From positions 10,820,311 to 10,884,310 of the forward strand of contig NC_080059.1 of assembly GCF_026212465.1 (NCBI RefSeq): a stretch of 64,000 nt of DNA. The letters run 5' to 3'. The stretch is from Amaranthus tricolor. Taxonomy: Eukaryota; Streptophyta; Magnoliopsida; Caryophyllales; Amaranthaceae. How positions within the stretch are numbered: position 1 is the stretch's first letter; the number at the start of each line of letters is the position of its first letter. The position numbers and the translations under genes are program-made. The notes beneath the pieces were generated by a model. That model was not told the origin of the DNA. It saw only the letters and a program-made list of their open reading frames with translations, and did no database searches. Below are positions 34,781 to 49,613 of the stretch, in pieces.

Positions 34781-36560
34781 CTTGTTTTTGGATTTTTGAC
34801 TGTGGAGCAACTCACACTATGACCTTTGACCCTTGGGATCTAGTAACCCTTGGCCCAAAATCTCATACTCATATCCAAACTACAAATGGGACATGCATCA
34901 GTATTGACCATACTGCATCTGTTGACATTTCACCATCTATTCATCTCAATAATTGCCTCTTAATTCCAAGCTTGTCTCATAAATTACTCTATATTAGTAA
35001 GTTGACTAATGAACTTAATTGCACCATACTCATGACTTCTTCTAATTGTATTGTGCAGGATGCTCAAACTAGGACAATCATTGGGCGTGGTATTGAGAAA
35101 AGAGGATTATACTATGTGGATGAGGTGGGTCAATATGGTCACACTTCGCTTGCTCATGGGTCTACTGATCATCAATTATGGATGTGGCACCGAAATTTGG
35201 GTCATCCTTCATTAGGTTATTTAAAACGTCTTTTTCCATCTTTTAAAATTGCAATATTTTGTTGGATTGTGAAGCATGTGCGTTAGCCAAAAGTCACAAA
35301 CATTTTTATGGTCCTAGCCTGACTCATACTGATAGCCCTTTTGTTTAATTCATTTTGATGTTTGGGGTCCCGCCCCTGAATTTGATACACATGGCTTCTC
35401 TTATTTTTTTCTTCTTTGTGGATGACTGTACTCGTATAAGTTGGGTCTATTTTTTGAAACAAAAATCTAAGGTCTTTGATGTATTTGTCAAGTTCAACAA
35501 TATGATCATTACTCAATTCTACACCCAACCCAAAATTCTTCGGTCTGACATTGGGGAGGGGGAGATATGTTAACTTGGACATGAAAAAAAAATTATTCTT
35601 GACCTTGTCTTAATTCACCTAACCACTTGTCCAGATACTCCTCAACAAAATATATTTGTTGTGCGGAAAAACCTTATTCTCCTTGAAATGACCTGATCGC
35701 TTATGTTTGAGTCACATGCTCCTGCTCATTTTTGGTTAGAGGCTCTTATCACTGCTAATTACTTGACTAATCACCTTCCTAAAAAGGCCATGGGCTTCCA
35801 AACTCCCCTAGACACACTTATAACTCGGGCTGTTGTTCCTTCATCTCACTCTTCACCCCCTCGTGTGTTTGGATGTGCTGTCTATGTCCATCTTTCCAAA
35901 CGTGTTAGGAACAAGTTAGAACCTTAGGCAGTGAAGTGTGTCTTTCTTGGTTATGGGGTCAATCATAAGGGGTATTAATGCTTTGACCCTGTTAATAATA
36001 AGATGTATATTATAGATTATAACTTCTTTGAGAAAACTTATTATTATCCCCATCTTAGCCCTCAGGGGGAGACTGTTATGAGGACTTAAGTTGGTTAATA
36101 TATGCCGTAAGGATTCATCCTACAAAGCAAGTATGTAACACCACAGACACTGCCCCCGAAAGCATAGTACCTTCTCTACGGTCCACTCTAGTTCTATCTA
36201 ATGAGCATCCTAATGAGCATGAGGTAACACTTGAACCCGAATGTGAAGTGTCAGCCGATGAAGTTGTTTCTGTTTCTGACCCCTTAGATAATTTGCTTGA
36301 TGAGATGCCCAATATTAAGATTTCGAGCAGGTATGAGTTACCTCTCAGGAGCACAAGGGGCATACCACCCAAAAGGTATGATCCGGAGTTCGAGGCCCAA
36401 TGGTCTAAGTATCTAGTGAAAAAGATTAGTAATGAAAACATGTCTCAAACCACCATAGCTTTCACAACATCCCTTTACTCCACTAACATTCCCAAAAATG
36501 CTGCAAAAGCTCTTAAAAGTGAAAAATGGAGACAGGTTATGGAAGACGAATACATGGAAT
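34781..36560 (+). pseudogene. Second Ty1/copia pol relic, cut off at the start of reverse transcriptase
   Basis: Protease DCGATHTM (34800-34823) is followed by GAG pre-integrase WMWHRNLGHPSLGYLKRL (about 35179-35232), the integrase block FVDDCTRISWVYFLKQKSKV (about 35416-35475), HFWLEAL, VFGCAVYVH, then CVFLGYG (about 35938-35958). The entry into reverse transcriptase ([18 protein letters not shown], about 36508-36561) then runs directly into the (TA)n tract at 36567. Stops near 35283, 35572, 35925 and 35975 and frame changes show it is dead. The catalytic integrase core around 35550-35700 is missing. No RT, RNase H or 3' LTR is found beyond the tract. Confidence 0.92.
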
Positions 36561-36566
36561 TATATG

Positions 36567-37735
<1,169 letters not shown>

Positions 37736-37978
37736 AAAAAGTCCAAAGTCTAAACTAATTACACTACCAAACACATAAATTAGAGAGATACACGACCACC
37801 TTTTCTTTCAATTCGTGCATTTCTCCTTTTGTCAAAGTGCGTGTTTCCCTTGGAGTGTCGTATAAAACCTAAATATTTTATATGAAATAATTAAAAAGGT
37901 TATATAATACTTATACATTAGATTTTTACCAATATTAAATATATAATATTTGAATTTAAGAACGTAACATATACATAC

Positions 37979-38083
37979 TGCTTCAATATTTTCGACTCCA
38001 ACGTTATTCATGGCTTGTAAGAGATCGTCCATATAGTTGAGAGTGTAGTAGCCGCAATCAATGCCATTATCTTGTCGAAAGCA
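37979..38083 (-). pseudogene. Ulp1-type (C48) protease exon fragment within CACTA DNA
   Basis: A 105-nt - strand exon bounded by TCTTAG acceptor and GTATGT donor encodes 35 residues in phase, including QDNGIDCGYYTLNYMDD. The Gln...Asp-Cys-Gly order is the C-terminal active-site signature of Ulp1/SENP SUMO proteases (oxyanion-hole Gln and catalytic Cys). The His and Asp of the triad should be upstream, where a tandem array now lies. It is downstream of the TNP2 gene at 39022-40359 on the same strand, so it probably belongs to the same element. Ulp1-like domains are known passengers of plant transposons (for example Kaonashi MULEs). It is a fragment here. Confidence 0.7.
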
Positions 38084-38139
38084 CTAAGAGAAAATTGATG
38101 TTAGTGTCAAAAACGCTTAAAAGACCTCAAAAATGCAAC

Positions 38140-39021
38140 TTAGCACGTAATTTCAACACAATAATATATACCAAATAGTGTTGTTTTGGATTTTAGCTGT
38201 TTCAACACAATAATATATACCAAATAGTGTTGTGTGTCAAGTTTCGTGCCAAACAAACCAAGTTTGAACCACTATATGCGAGAAAGTGCCAAAAATGCTT
38301 AAAAAACCTCAAAAACGCAACTTAGCACGTAATTACTAGTATATGACTATTGTTTTTGATTCTAAACATTTCAACACAATAATATATACCAATTAGTGTT
38401 GTGTGGCAAGTTTCGTGGCAAACAAACCAAGTTCACTTTATGCGAGAAAGTGCCAAAAACGTTTAAAAAACCTCAAAAACACAACTTAGCACGTATTCAA
38501 GTATATAACTTTCGATTCTAATCATTTCAACACAATAATATATACTAAATAATGTTGTATGCCAAGTTTGAACCACTTTATGCGAGAAAGTGCCAAAAAC
38601 GCTTAAAAAACCTCAAAAACACAACTTAGCACGTAATTTCAAGCATATGACTATTGTTTTCGATTCTAACCATTTCAACACAATAATATATACCAAATAG
38701 TGTTGTGTGCCAAGTTTTGTGCCAAACAAACCAAATTTGAACCACTTTATGCGATGTGTGCCAAGTTTCGTGCCAAACAAACCAAATTTGAACCACTTTA
38801 TGCGAGAAAGTGCCAAAAACGCTTTAAAAAAACCTCAAAAACGCAACTTAGCACGTAATTTCAAGCATATGACTATTATTTTTGATTCTAACAATTTCAA
38901 CACAATAATATAAACCAAATAGTCTTGTGTGCAAAGTTTCGTGCCAAAACAAACCAAGTTTGAACCACTTTATGCGAGAAAGTGCCAAAAACGCTCTTAG
39001 CACGTAATTTCAAGCACTTGA
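38140..39021. repeat. Degenerate tandem array, about 150-220-bp unit
   Basis: At least five copies share TTTCAACACAATAATATATA, GTGTTGTGTGCCAAGTTTCG, GTTTGAACCACTTTATGCGA and GAAAGTGCCAAAAACGCTTA. Starts are near 38150, 38198, 38368, 38526, 38674 and 38896. One copy has an internal 55-bp duplication (about 38710-38815). The array joins TNP2 coding sequence directly at about 39033. Confidence 0.9.
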
Positions 39022-40359
39022 CTATCGTTTTCGATTCTTCCCTTTATTCTTATACCCCGATAAGTTGCCATATGCCGGAAAATCATTAACGGTGCATAAA
39101 AGCATTGCACGCAAGGTGAAATTCTCATTAGCATATGCATCAAACACGAAAACGCCTTCATCCCACATCTTTCTCAAATCCTCAATGAGAGGTGCAAGAT
39201 ATACATCTATGTCATTGCCAGGTTGTTTAGGACCTGAGATAAGAAGCGAAAGCATAATGTACTTACGCTTTATACACAACCAAGGTGGCAAATTATAGAT
39301 CACTAACAGTACCGGCCAAGTACTATGTTGAGAACTAAGATTGCCGAATGGGTTCATTCCATCCGTACACAGTCCGAGCCTTAAATTACGAACCTCATCC
39401 CCAAAAGTCTTATGCAACCTATCAATACTCTTCCACTTCGGAGAATCAGATGGATGTGTGAGCAAGTGACCTTTCTTCACCCTATCTGCATGCCACCTTA
39501 AATTTAACGCATCTTTCTTTATAGAAAACAAGCGCTTGAATCTAGGTATTATTGGAAGATACCACAATACCTTAGCCGGAGGCCCTTTGGCATCCCGAGC
39601 CCCTTTACGCTTGTAGCGCGATAACCCACACCTAGGACACTCTTCTAAGTTCTCGTTTTCATTCCGATACAACACACAATCATTCAGACACGCATGAATC
39701 TTCTGGTACTCTAAGCCAAAAGAACACATGAGCTTTTTGGCATAATATATCGACTTTGGAAGTTCATTTCCCTCATGAAGCATCTCACCTAACGCTTCTA
39801 TTAACATTGTGAAACTAGCGTTACTCCAATTGAACTTTGACTTAATGTTGAAAATTGTCAACACTGTTGTTAGTTTGGTGAACTTTGTACATCCAGGGTA
39901 CAAAGGCTTTTGAGAAGCCTCTGTCAACAAGTCAAAAACACGAGGATGTTTTCCTAACTCATCCTCGACTCCCTCCATCATCTCATCAACACGATCCACA
40001 TCCTCATCGACATTCTCTTCATTTGTCTCATACACATTAACATGATCTACTACATCCTCATTGACATCAACCACATTATTGACGTCCTCAACTACACTTT
40101 TCTCTTTGTAAACTCCCTCCTCACCATGCCAAACCCAAACATGATATTGAGGCCTAAACCCACGTTGAAGTATGTGCTCCCTAAGGATATCAACACTATC
40201 TACTTTTGATACATTGCCACACTTGACACATGGGCAATAAAAACTAACTCCCCCCCTCCTAACTTGATGTTCAACGGCAGCACTACAAAATTCTAATACG
40301 CCATCAATAAATTTTAACGATTCAATGCTTCCATACATCCAAGAACGATCATTTGTCAT
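39022..40359 (-). CDS. TNP2-type CACTA transposase, 5' half, uninterrupted
   Basis: An open frame of 445 codons starts MTNDRSWMYG, the usual start of the transposase-associated domain, with the zinc-binding YCPCVKCGN at residues 41-49. An acidic linker with many Val/Asp/Glu follows (about 85-135). The TNP2 domain has CPRCGLSRYKRKG, LRWHADR, LRLGLCTDGMNPFGNLS, YNLPPWLC and FPAYGNLSGYKNKGK at the end. Full TNP2 proteins continue with the CPxC and DVMHIEKN regions. Here the frame enters the tandem array after KNKGK and stops 4 codons later, so it is truncated by rearrangement rather than by point decay. The absence of stops over 1.3 kb suggests a young element. It cannot encode a complete transposase from this locus. 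Confidence 0.9.
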   Translation of the reverse strand: MTNDRSWMYGSIESLKFIDGVLEFCSAAVEHQVRRGGVSFYCPCVKCGNVSKVDSVDILREHILQRGFRPQYHVWVWHGEEGVYKEKSVVEDVNNVVDVNEDVVDHVNVYETNEENVDEDVDRVDEMMEGVEDELGKHPRVFDLLTEASQKPLYPGCTKFTKLTTVLTIFNIKSKFNWSNASFTMLIEALGEMLHEGNELPKSIYYAKKLMCSFGLEYQKIHACLNDCVLYRNENENLEECPRCGLSRYKRKGARDAKGPPAKVLWYLPIIPRFKRLFSIKKDALNLRWHADRVKKGHLLTHPSDSPKWKSIDRLHKTFGDEVRNLRLGLCTDGMNPFGNLSSQHSTWPVLLVIYNLPPWLCIKRKYIMLSLLISGPKQPGNDIDVYLAPLIEDLRKMWDEGVFVFDAYANENFTLRAMLLCTVNDFPAYGNLSGYKNKGKNRKR

Positions 40360-41249
40360 CCTAATTAGTGTGATTAATTAATTCAAAACAAAATTAATAC
40401 ACAACATTTAACATATATAATTAACGCAAATTAACCCTATTTAACCCTATATAACCAAAAACATATTTTAATGACAAAACATATATAACTAAAAAAAAGC
40501 CATTTTCTTTAATCAAATACACATAAATCAAAATAATAAGAAACTAATAATATACAACTACATACATAAGTAAATTATTCACATTCAAATATACAACTAC
40601 ATATATATATATAAGTAAATTATTCACATTCAATCTACCCTAAAAATCCTAATTAATTAAAATTATTCTTGAAGCTATTAAATCACAATGAAGCTATTCT
40701 TGAAGAACTTAAACAAAGATTGAAAAATTTATACCTTGAAGAAGAACAACCTTAGCCCTTATTTCGTGGGTTTTTGAAGGAAAAGCAACAATGGTGGGTT
40801 GAAGAACTTAAACAAAGATGGAGAAGGATAACGGTGTGCTCTACAATTGGGTATAGTACAGTAACCTACAATGTAAAACAAAAAAAAAAATTAGTATAAT
40901 TTGAAGAATTAAGCCCTAAAATACTATAAAAACTTGAAGAACTAAAGGTTGAAGAAACAAAAGAGAGAAATTATACCCTAAAAGAACTTAAATGGTGAAG
41001 AACTAATGCAAGAACTTGAAGAAACGAAAATTGCAATGTCTCAGTCATGCTTGGGTTAAATTTCGTGGGTTTAATGTCGTGGGCAAGAAACAAATTGTAG
41101 CTTGAAGAAGAAGATGAGGGATTATGAACAAATTTTGTGGGTTTGAAGAAAATTGAAGCTTAGCTTGAAGAAGAAGAAGGGGGTCGATGAAACAATCGTG
41201 CGTAGTATAGTAGGTTTGAAGAGGGTTTATGAATGAGAACATAAGGTTT
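40360..41249. other. 5' untranslated/leader part of the CACTA element
   Basis: AT-rich and A-rich sequence with GAAGAACTTAAA-type repeats (about 40690-41010) lies between the TNP2 start and the terminal repeats. No other ORF of note. Confidence 0.45.
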
Positions 41250-41539
41250 TGTAAAAGGAACGTTAAAAAGACGCGTTTTTAAAACGGTTATTTGCTGCGG
41301 GTAAAACAGAACCGCAATATAAAAGAAATTAATTGCTGCAGGCTCAAATAAACCGCAGCATATAAGCAAGTGCTTATATGCTTCGGGCTTAGTAAAACCG
41401 CAGCATATAAGGGCTTATATGCTGCGGGCATTAGGTGAACCACAACATTTGTATTATATATTTTTTTTGCTATTTAATGCTGCGTCTAAGGAAAACCGCA
41501 GCAAATGACATGCAACAAATACGTTTTTTTCCACTAGTG
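41250..41539 (-). mobile_element. 5' terminus of the CACTA element with subterminal repeats
   Basis: Read on the - strand it begins CACTAGTGGAAAAAAACGT at 41539. The next 290 bp hold at least seven copies of TGCTGCGG/CCGCAGCA in both orientations with TTATATGC spacers. This is the expected binding-site array just outside the promoter of the TNP2 gene at 39022-40359. Confidence 0.75.
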
Positions 41540-42934
41540 TTCATAGTAATTAAACAAACAAATATATAAAGCTTTTCCAACATTCAAGTTCTTAAAATGA
41601 AATATTCATCAAGTCTTTTGATTTTTAAAGTATAGATGCAACAATCATATTTCAAATTACATGAACCCAAACTCGAACCCGGACCCTAAGGTCATGGACT
41701 TAAATGCAATCTGGATCCATATAGGGTCCAAAAATAGGTGGATCCAGACCCTTTAATTAGGGTCGGGTCGGGTGACTCATACCCATCCCTACTCATGATA
41801 ATGTTGTAACAAACTAAGGAAATAATAACTTACAACAAAGTATTGCTAAAAGAGCTACTCTTGTGAGGGATCATGTCTTGGTGAGATGACCTCAAATAAG
41901 GAGCCTATATTATCATGCCTCAACCTATATTCTCATAATATACATGAATTAGACTCTTTAATTTATATATGAGACGTGCCTCTTAATAAAATCATCTAAT
42001 AAACAATATGTATTGAAAATATTACACACAAGCAAAACAAACATTATGTATTTCCTACCATTTACAATTAACTCTACAAATAAAAATTAAAAAACCATCA
42101 AACACTCCCTTCATCATGATCATGAGAGATCCGTACCTAAAAAATAAAGAAACAAGTTGAAAGAATGTGTTTTATGGACCAAATAAATCATTATCATCCG
42201 ATATGTCCCCTATTCACATGGGCTATGAATGGCCAAAAGTGGGCCCAACTTTGGATGCATTGCTTATTTGCTATCAACCAACACAATACTCCCAAGTCCT
42301 ATCCTATATATGCTTCATCAAAATTCCTTGTAAACAGTCCCCACGTCACCACGTGTGCCCTTCATCATTCCCTCGAGAAGGTCTCGGTAAATAACTATTA
42401 TTTGTGAATTTAACAAATTATTTTTATGTAGTAAGATTTAATAGGGTGAGAGTTTTGTTATTTTAATTTATCTTTTTTGATTTGTTTATTTTATTATTTT
42501 TTTGTCCTTTTTATGATGATTTATAAATCACGGTGATTAATTAGAAATTTTTGCATTCCCACACCGCATCTTCTAGTAAGAACTAACCCATTGCTTGAAT
42601 AAAGACTCAACTCAAGGAAATGATGAAACCTTTCATTTATTTGATTCTAGATTCACATTCTAAAGTAATGTTGATAATGAATATAGTAAAAATAAAGTTA
42701 AAGAAAAGAGAGTATTGTGTCCCATTGGCCAAATTATTAGGGAATTTGGAAATGGGGTGTATATAAATTATACTACACTTATTATCTTAAGAAAAAAATT
42801 GAAATATATTGAAAATTTAAAGTAAAAAAGTGATGACCCCTTTAGTATTTCAACCAGCTTTGTATAAGATCGTCTTACTGTGAGACAAGCTCATATAAGT
42901 AGATATTCATTAGAACATAAGTTGCTTTTAGTGG
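41540..42934. other. Intergenic; hAT-like fragment and a G-box segment
   Basis: 41655-41800 carries GAACCCGGACCC, TCTGGATCC and GGGTCGGGTCGGGTGA, like worn hAT-type repeats. 42336-42358 (CCACGTCACCACGTGTG) contains a perfect CACGTG G-box and lies downstream of a TATATA at about 42303, but no gene follows. A palindrome-like GATCGTCTTACTGTGAGAC lies near 42868. Confidence 0.35.
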
Positions 42935-43279
42935 GATATATTTAGCCACCTTTAATTTAAATGTCACTACTTTAAATTTCTAATAGTATATTTAGTGGAT
43001 TTAGTGACAATTACTAGACCTTTTATCAGCATAATAAAAAATCATACTAAAAAGCTTTTTGTGACATAGAATCTAGTGACATTTCTCATAAATCCCACTA
43101 TAGACAATAGTAACAATTACATATGCGACTAAAGGCCAAATAAAGTGCCACTAAATCACTTTATAGTGGAACTTAAAATAAAAAACAACAATTATTACAC
43201 TAAAAATATAAATCAATTGCATTTTTTAATGCCACTAAAACTAATGTAACGAAAAGTTAAACTTGTTCTAGTGATTAGT
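42935..43279. mobile_element. CACTA-like non-autonomous end
   Basis: Dense CACTA/TAGTG motifs (AGTGACA, CCACTAAA, TTTAGTGG) in both orientations end with TTGTTCTAGTG at about 43275. A related segment is present in reverse at about 52365-52440. Confidence 0.45.
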
Positions 43280-43457
43280 AAAAAAAATAAAACAAAAACT
43301 ATGAAATTTGAATTGTACAGGACAACAATTTTTTTTAAAGAGTTGGGTTGACCCAATTGAGGACGCCTCAGAGTATGAGACAATCTCAATAAAGAATTAG
43401 TGTTGAAGTTTTTATTTTTTTAATTATCATAATCAATTTCGAAAATCACTTATAAGT

Positions 43458-44094
43458 TAGAGGTGTTCATGGACTGGTTTGGGCGGGTAGCGGACCGGGT
43501 AGTACCTAAAAAATCTACTCGTGGGTTCAAATACTCAAAAGCCCGCCCGCAATTGCGGTCATATTTTTTTGTCGCTACCCGTCTATTTTAAAAGTGGGCG
43601 GGAATTAAAAATATTTTAAATAACAATTAAAATACAATACATTCTTCAAAATACTCCAAATACATAAAAAGTCTCAAATATGCAAATTATATGAATATAA
43701 ACATTATGTTGGATAATCCAACAAAAGTATTGCATCATCGATTTATCTTACAACAGAGTACGAAGTTCAGACATATACCTCTCCAAACACAATAAATTAA
43801 AAAAAGTATTTAAGTGGGTATGGAATCTAATTACTAAAGTTGGGTATGTAGTGGACAGTATACTACTAGTTTTATATCAATAGAATTAATTATTTAATAA
43901 TTAATATATTAAACTTAACGGGTGAGCCGGTATACCCACGGGTATTTTTTAGCGTTGCTGCCCGCTCATTTATCTTGGCGAGCGGGTATTACTTGTCCAA
44001 ATTTAAATTTTTTTTGAAAAACGTTATTCAAGTTCGCCCGTTTTTCGAACCGAATGGGTCGAGTTTGGCGAGTAACTGCACATAAACAGCTCTA
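43458..44094. mobile_element. hAT-type non-autonomous element with 8-bp target duplication
   Basis: The ends TAGAGGTGTTCATG and CATAAACAGCTCTA are inverted repeats matching at 12 of 14 positions. The 8 bp TTATAAGT is present on both sides (43450-43457 and 44095-44102). Subterminal GGCGGGTAGCGG and CGAGCGGGTA motifs resemble those of plant hAT repeats. It is 637 bp with no ORF. Confidence 0.85.
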
Positions 44095-44102
44095 TTATAA
44101 GT

Positions 44103-44624
44103 ATATTTCTATATCCCCTAAATTTGGATGATTCTTGTTTTATCTTTAAATATCCCTCCATCCTATCCTATAAGAATATACTATACATCATCCACTCCCA
44201 TAATATAATGTAGTATAATGTCGTAAGCAAGTACGTAAGAGTGAGGAGGAACAATAAGATGTTTATGCATTTACCTTTAGGCAAGTAATTTCGTCGTACA
44301 AAATCCTAGCTAGAACAAGTTATTATGCATTTACGATCGGAAAATTACATATTATTTTAACGGTCTAATTGTTAGTCGATATTAATTGGTGGAAAAGATA
44401 GTTAGTATTTTAATGAAAATATCTTTTGATAATTTTATAGTTTTACTTGTTCTCCTTTAGTCATCTTATTTTCTATACCCTAAATTATATTACTATTTTT
44501 TTGTTTCTTTTTTAATAGCTAAACTTCTCCAAAATCTCTCACATCAACATAATATTCGCATATATATATATATATATATATATATTCCATAAAATATAAT
44601 TTATTATAAAAGTGTAAGTACAAC
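44103..44624. other. No gene seen
   Basis: AT-rich spacer with a short (TA)n run at about 44562-44584. Confidence 0.5.
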
Positions 44625-44868
44625 ACTTTGCCCGTCACCAAATTTGTGAACGCTATAAAGCAAAACGGATATCAGCGCGTCGCCATCTGAGTAGTAGGCC
44701 ACAAAATCAGCCTGTCACCAACCATCGCCAACCCAGCATGAAAGAGGCCACGACACCAACCCGTTTCTAGACCATCGCTAACCCAGAATGAAAGTGGCGA
44801 CAACACCTCATATCGTCAGCCCGTCGCCACTTGACTTCTAATACCTTCTCTTTGGGTTTCGTCTAGTG
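44625..44868 (-). mobile_element. CACTA terminus with GTCGCCA subterminal repeats
   Basis: On the - strand it begins CACTAGACGAAACCCAAAG at 44868. It is followed by repeated GTGGCGAC/GTCGCCA and ACCATCGC motifs. The other end was not found. The ends differ from those at 28130 and 41539, so it is a third CACTA family. Confidence 0.55.
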
Positions 44869-46290
44869 TAACTTTTGTTGATATCAATCAACTATAATAT
44901 CATCCCTATGACTAGTATTACAAAAAGAAGAGATAATTGACATCTGTTAATCAACAATTTTTAGAACCATAAAACATTCAACAGTAGACCCTAAACTACG
45001 CTAAAAATATGAATGGTAAACATCAAATGTAAACCGAGCTCAATTATTCAAAATATATGCCTAAAACAATAACAACATCAACAAAACACAAGCACAATCA
45101 TAAGATCTTCAACCCACCTTAGTATTCAATATGATGAAAGTAAAAAATGTTTTTTGTTAATTGTAATTTTCCATTTAAAATAAGAGTTCTCTAACCTAAC
45201 TAATGGCACACAAGTGAATGATCTATATTGTATATATTTAAAACCTCCCTTATTATCAACTGTTGGCATTCTTGAATTTTGAACACAAACCAAAATAAAA
45301 ATTAAAAGAAAATCATAGAATAAAGGCGAAGGAAAATATTCTTTGGGGGACTCCCAATTAAAATAGTGTGAGTGATCACTCATCAGCCGCAAAAGCAATG
45401 AACAAAAAAAAAAAAATGAAGATTACGTTCAGAATCTGACTCCCACAAGTGTGGATACAAACTATGCATGATAAAGTTTTGAGTAGGATAGAAGACGACA
45501 ATCTATACCCATAAAGGAAAATGTGGCCAAAAAGTAAGAGCACCTCGGCTTTGGAAAGACGCTCATATAGAGAGAATCCTGCAAGGGTAGATAATGAGTA
45601 AAATAAAGTTGAACTTGTAAGCCTTTTTCTTATAATATAAAATGCACCATCAGCAATTAAAAAATTTAAAAAATAAAGATAAAAATAAAAAAATAGTAAA
45701 TTTGTAGTCATGTAAATGTGCAAAGAACAGAAACAAGTGAGAAAAATATTAGCCTATTCAATATTCATATATCATTTATTGATATGTATTTATCTATTCA
45801 TTTTTAATTTCTTTGGTTTATGTTATTGCTTATTGGCCTTAATGGTTGTCCTGTGTTAGTTTGCTATTTATCTTGTGTTGTTTGTTTCTTCTGTAGGTAA
45901 TTGTTGGACCGAGACTTTCATTAGCGGTAACCTCCTTAACATTTTTGAATGGGTAAGGCCATTAGGTTTGTTTCAGTCCTTACTAATGCTGATCATATCA
46001 TCTATAACTGAGATATATTGGTTATGGTTACAACGATCTCATTCAAAACAATTCTAAATCATATTATACAACAACAGATATGTAAGATTCCAATGAGAGC
46101 GAAAAATCATTATTTATCTTCATTATCTGCACCCTATCTATTCACATGGGGAGCTGCATGATGAAAGTGGGCATTTAGTACTTTATTTAGTTTTCCATGG
46201 GATAAAATTATCTCATGTTATTGGGGGTTCCCCATATCATCCAATAGAATTACAATATAAAACATAACCTTTAAGCATTCCTCCCAGACT
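44869..46290. other. No gene supported
   Basis: Two - strand ORFs (45126-45398 and 45376-45723) lack known motifs. One 35-nt stretch (45547-45581) on the - strand is framed by CTTGCAG and GTGCTC and reads DSLYERLSKAE-like, which might be a stray mini-exon. The final 300 bp may hold promoter sequence of the FPF1-like gene. Confidence 0.35.
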
Positions 46291-46295
46291 AAACC

Positions 46296-46301
46296 CACGT
46301 G
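46296..46301. promoter_or_regulatory. G-box CACGTG upstream of the FPF1-like gene
   Basis: The CCCACGTGTACC context is about 390 bp before the start codon at 46688. Such sites bind bZIP and bHLH factors. Its function is inferred from position only, and the long (TA)n tract lies between it and the gene. Confidence 0.3.
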
Positions 46302-46468
46302 TACCCAAAATAACAACCACTTTAAACAAAGCATATTCTCATGCCCTAGCTAGACAACAACTTGTTCCTAGTGGATGTCTCATTTTCTAGATTCTTATGC
46401 CAAACTATTTTGAGAGTCATCATATATCATATATTAACTAATGATTTTAATCATATCAATAAATATAA

Positions 46469-46620
<152 letters not shown>

Positions 46621-46687
46621 CCTTATTCACGTACTTCCTCAATCACATAGACATAAAAAAAAAAAAAAAAAGAACTAAGAAAGAAAA

Positions 46688-47030
46688 ATGTCGGGAGTTT
46701 GGAAATTTAACGACGGGTTGATTCGATTGGTGGACAACCCTCAAGCCAATCGAGGGGGGTAGCGAGCAAGTTCGAGCAAGGAGGCCAAGCAAGGTGCTTA
46801 TACACCTACCTTCGGGCCAAGTAATATCTTCCTACCAAGCCCTTGAACAAATTCTTAAGCATTTAGGCTGGGAAAATTACTTAGATGGTGATCGTAGTCT
46901 ATACCAATTTCATAGGGCTAACTCCATTGATTTAATATCACTTCCCAGAGACTTTTCCAAGTTTAGTTCGGTCCATATGTATGACCTTGTTGTTAAACAC
47001 CCTAATGTTTTCCAAGTTCGTGATACTTAG
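46688..47030 (+). pseudogene. FPF1-like (flowering-promoting factor 1) gene with one frameshift
   Basis: The first 24 codons read [20 protein letters not shown], the conserved FPF1 start. After a GGGGGG run (46754-46759) the frame hits TAG. The rest of the family continues one frame over: KVLIHLPSGQVISSYQALEQ, LGWENYLDGD, QFHRANSIDLISLPRDFSKF and VHMYDLVVKHPNVFQVRD, with a stop at 47028-47030. With five G's the gene would be a single-exon protein of 113 aa, the normal FPF1 size (about 110). FPF1 family proteins are small intronless plant regulators linked to gibberellin response, flowering time and elongation. All conserved residues past the shift are intact, so this is either a very recent mutation or a homopolymer error. 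A (TA)n tract lies just upstream. Confidence 0.92.
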
Positions 47031-49231
<2,201 letters not shown>

Positions 49232-49499
49232 CTTCTTTACAATTAGGAAGCTTAATGATATCACTATTTACATAAATATCATATAATCAAGGTTAATTAT
49301 CAATAATTATCAATAAAAATTGGAAGAGTATAAGAATTGATTATAAAAAATTCCAAAAACTTAAATATAAATGAAATCTACATGATTATTTGATTTCTTT
49401 ACCATTTTGAAGAAATTGAGTACAATTAAAATTAAAAATATGAATCACACATGATACTCAAGCAATTTGGTGTATTTTGAGGAGTTGTAGGTCCACACA

Positions 49500-49507
49500 T
49501 ATATATA
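49500..49507 (+). promoter_or_regulatory. Probable TATA box of the thionin-like gene
   Basis: TATATATA lies 107 bp before the start codon at 49614, which would give a 5' UTR of roughly 75-80 nt. It is followed by a CT-rich CTCTTTCACTTCATC, common around plant transcription starts. Confidence 0.5.
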
Positions 49508-49613
49508 GTCTCTTTCACTTCATCATTGTTATAAGGTAAAATAGTAAAACTAAGTATATATTATTGCATTTTGATAAGGAGTAAATTGAAAAAAAAAAAA
49601 AAAAAAAACCAAA

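Noticed and set aside
42336..42358. G-box and TATA-like sequence as a promoter
   Set aside because: No gene can be read downstream for more than 1 kb; kept only as a note in the intergenic entry.
46794..47030. 78-codon ORF read as starting at 46794
   Set aside because: The codon at 46794 is GTG and lies inside the FPF1-like gene; it is the shifted-frame remainder, not a separate gene.
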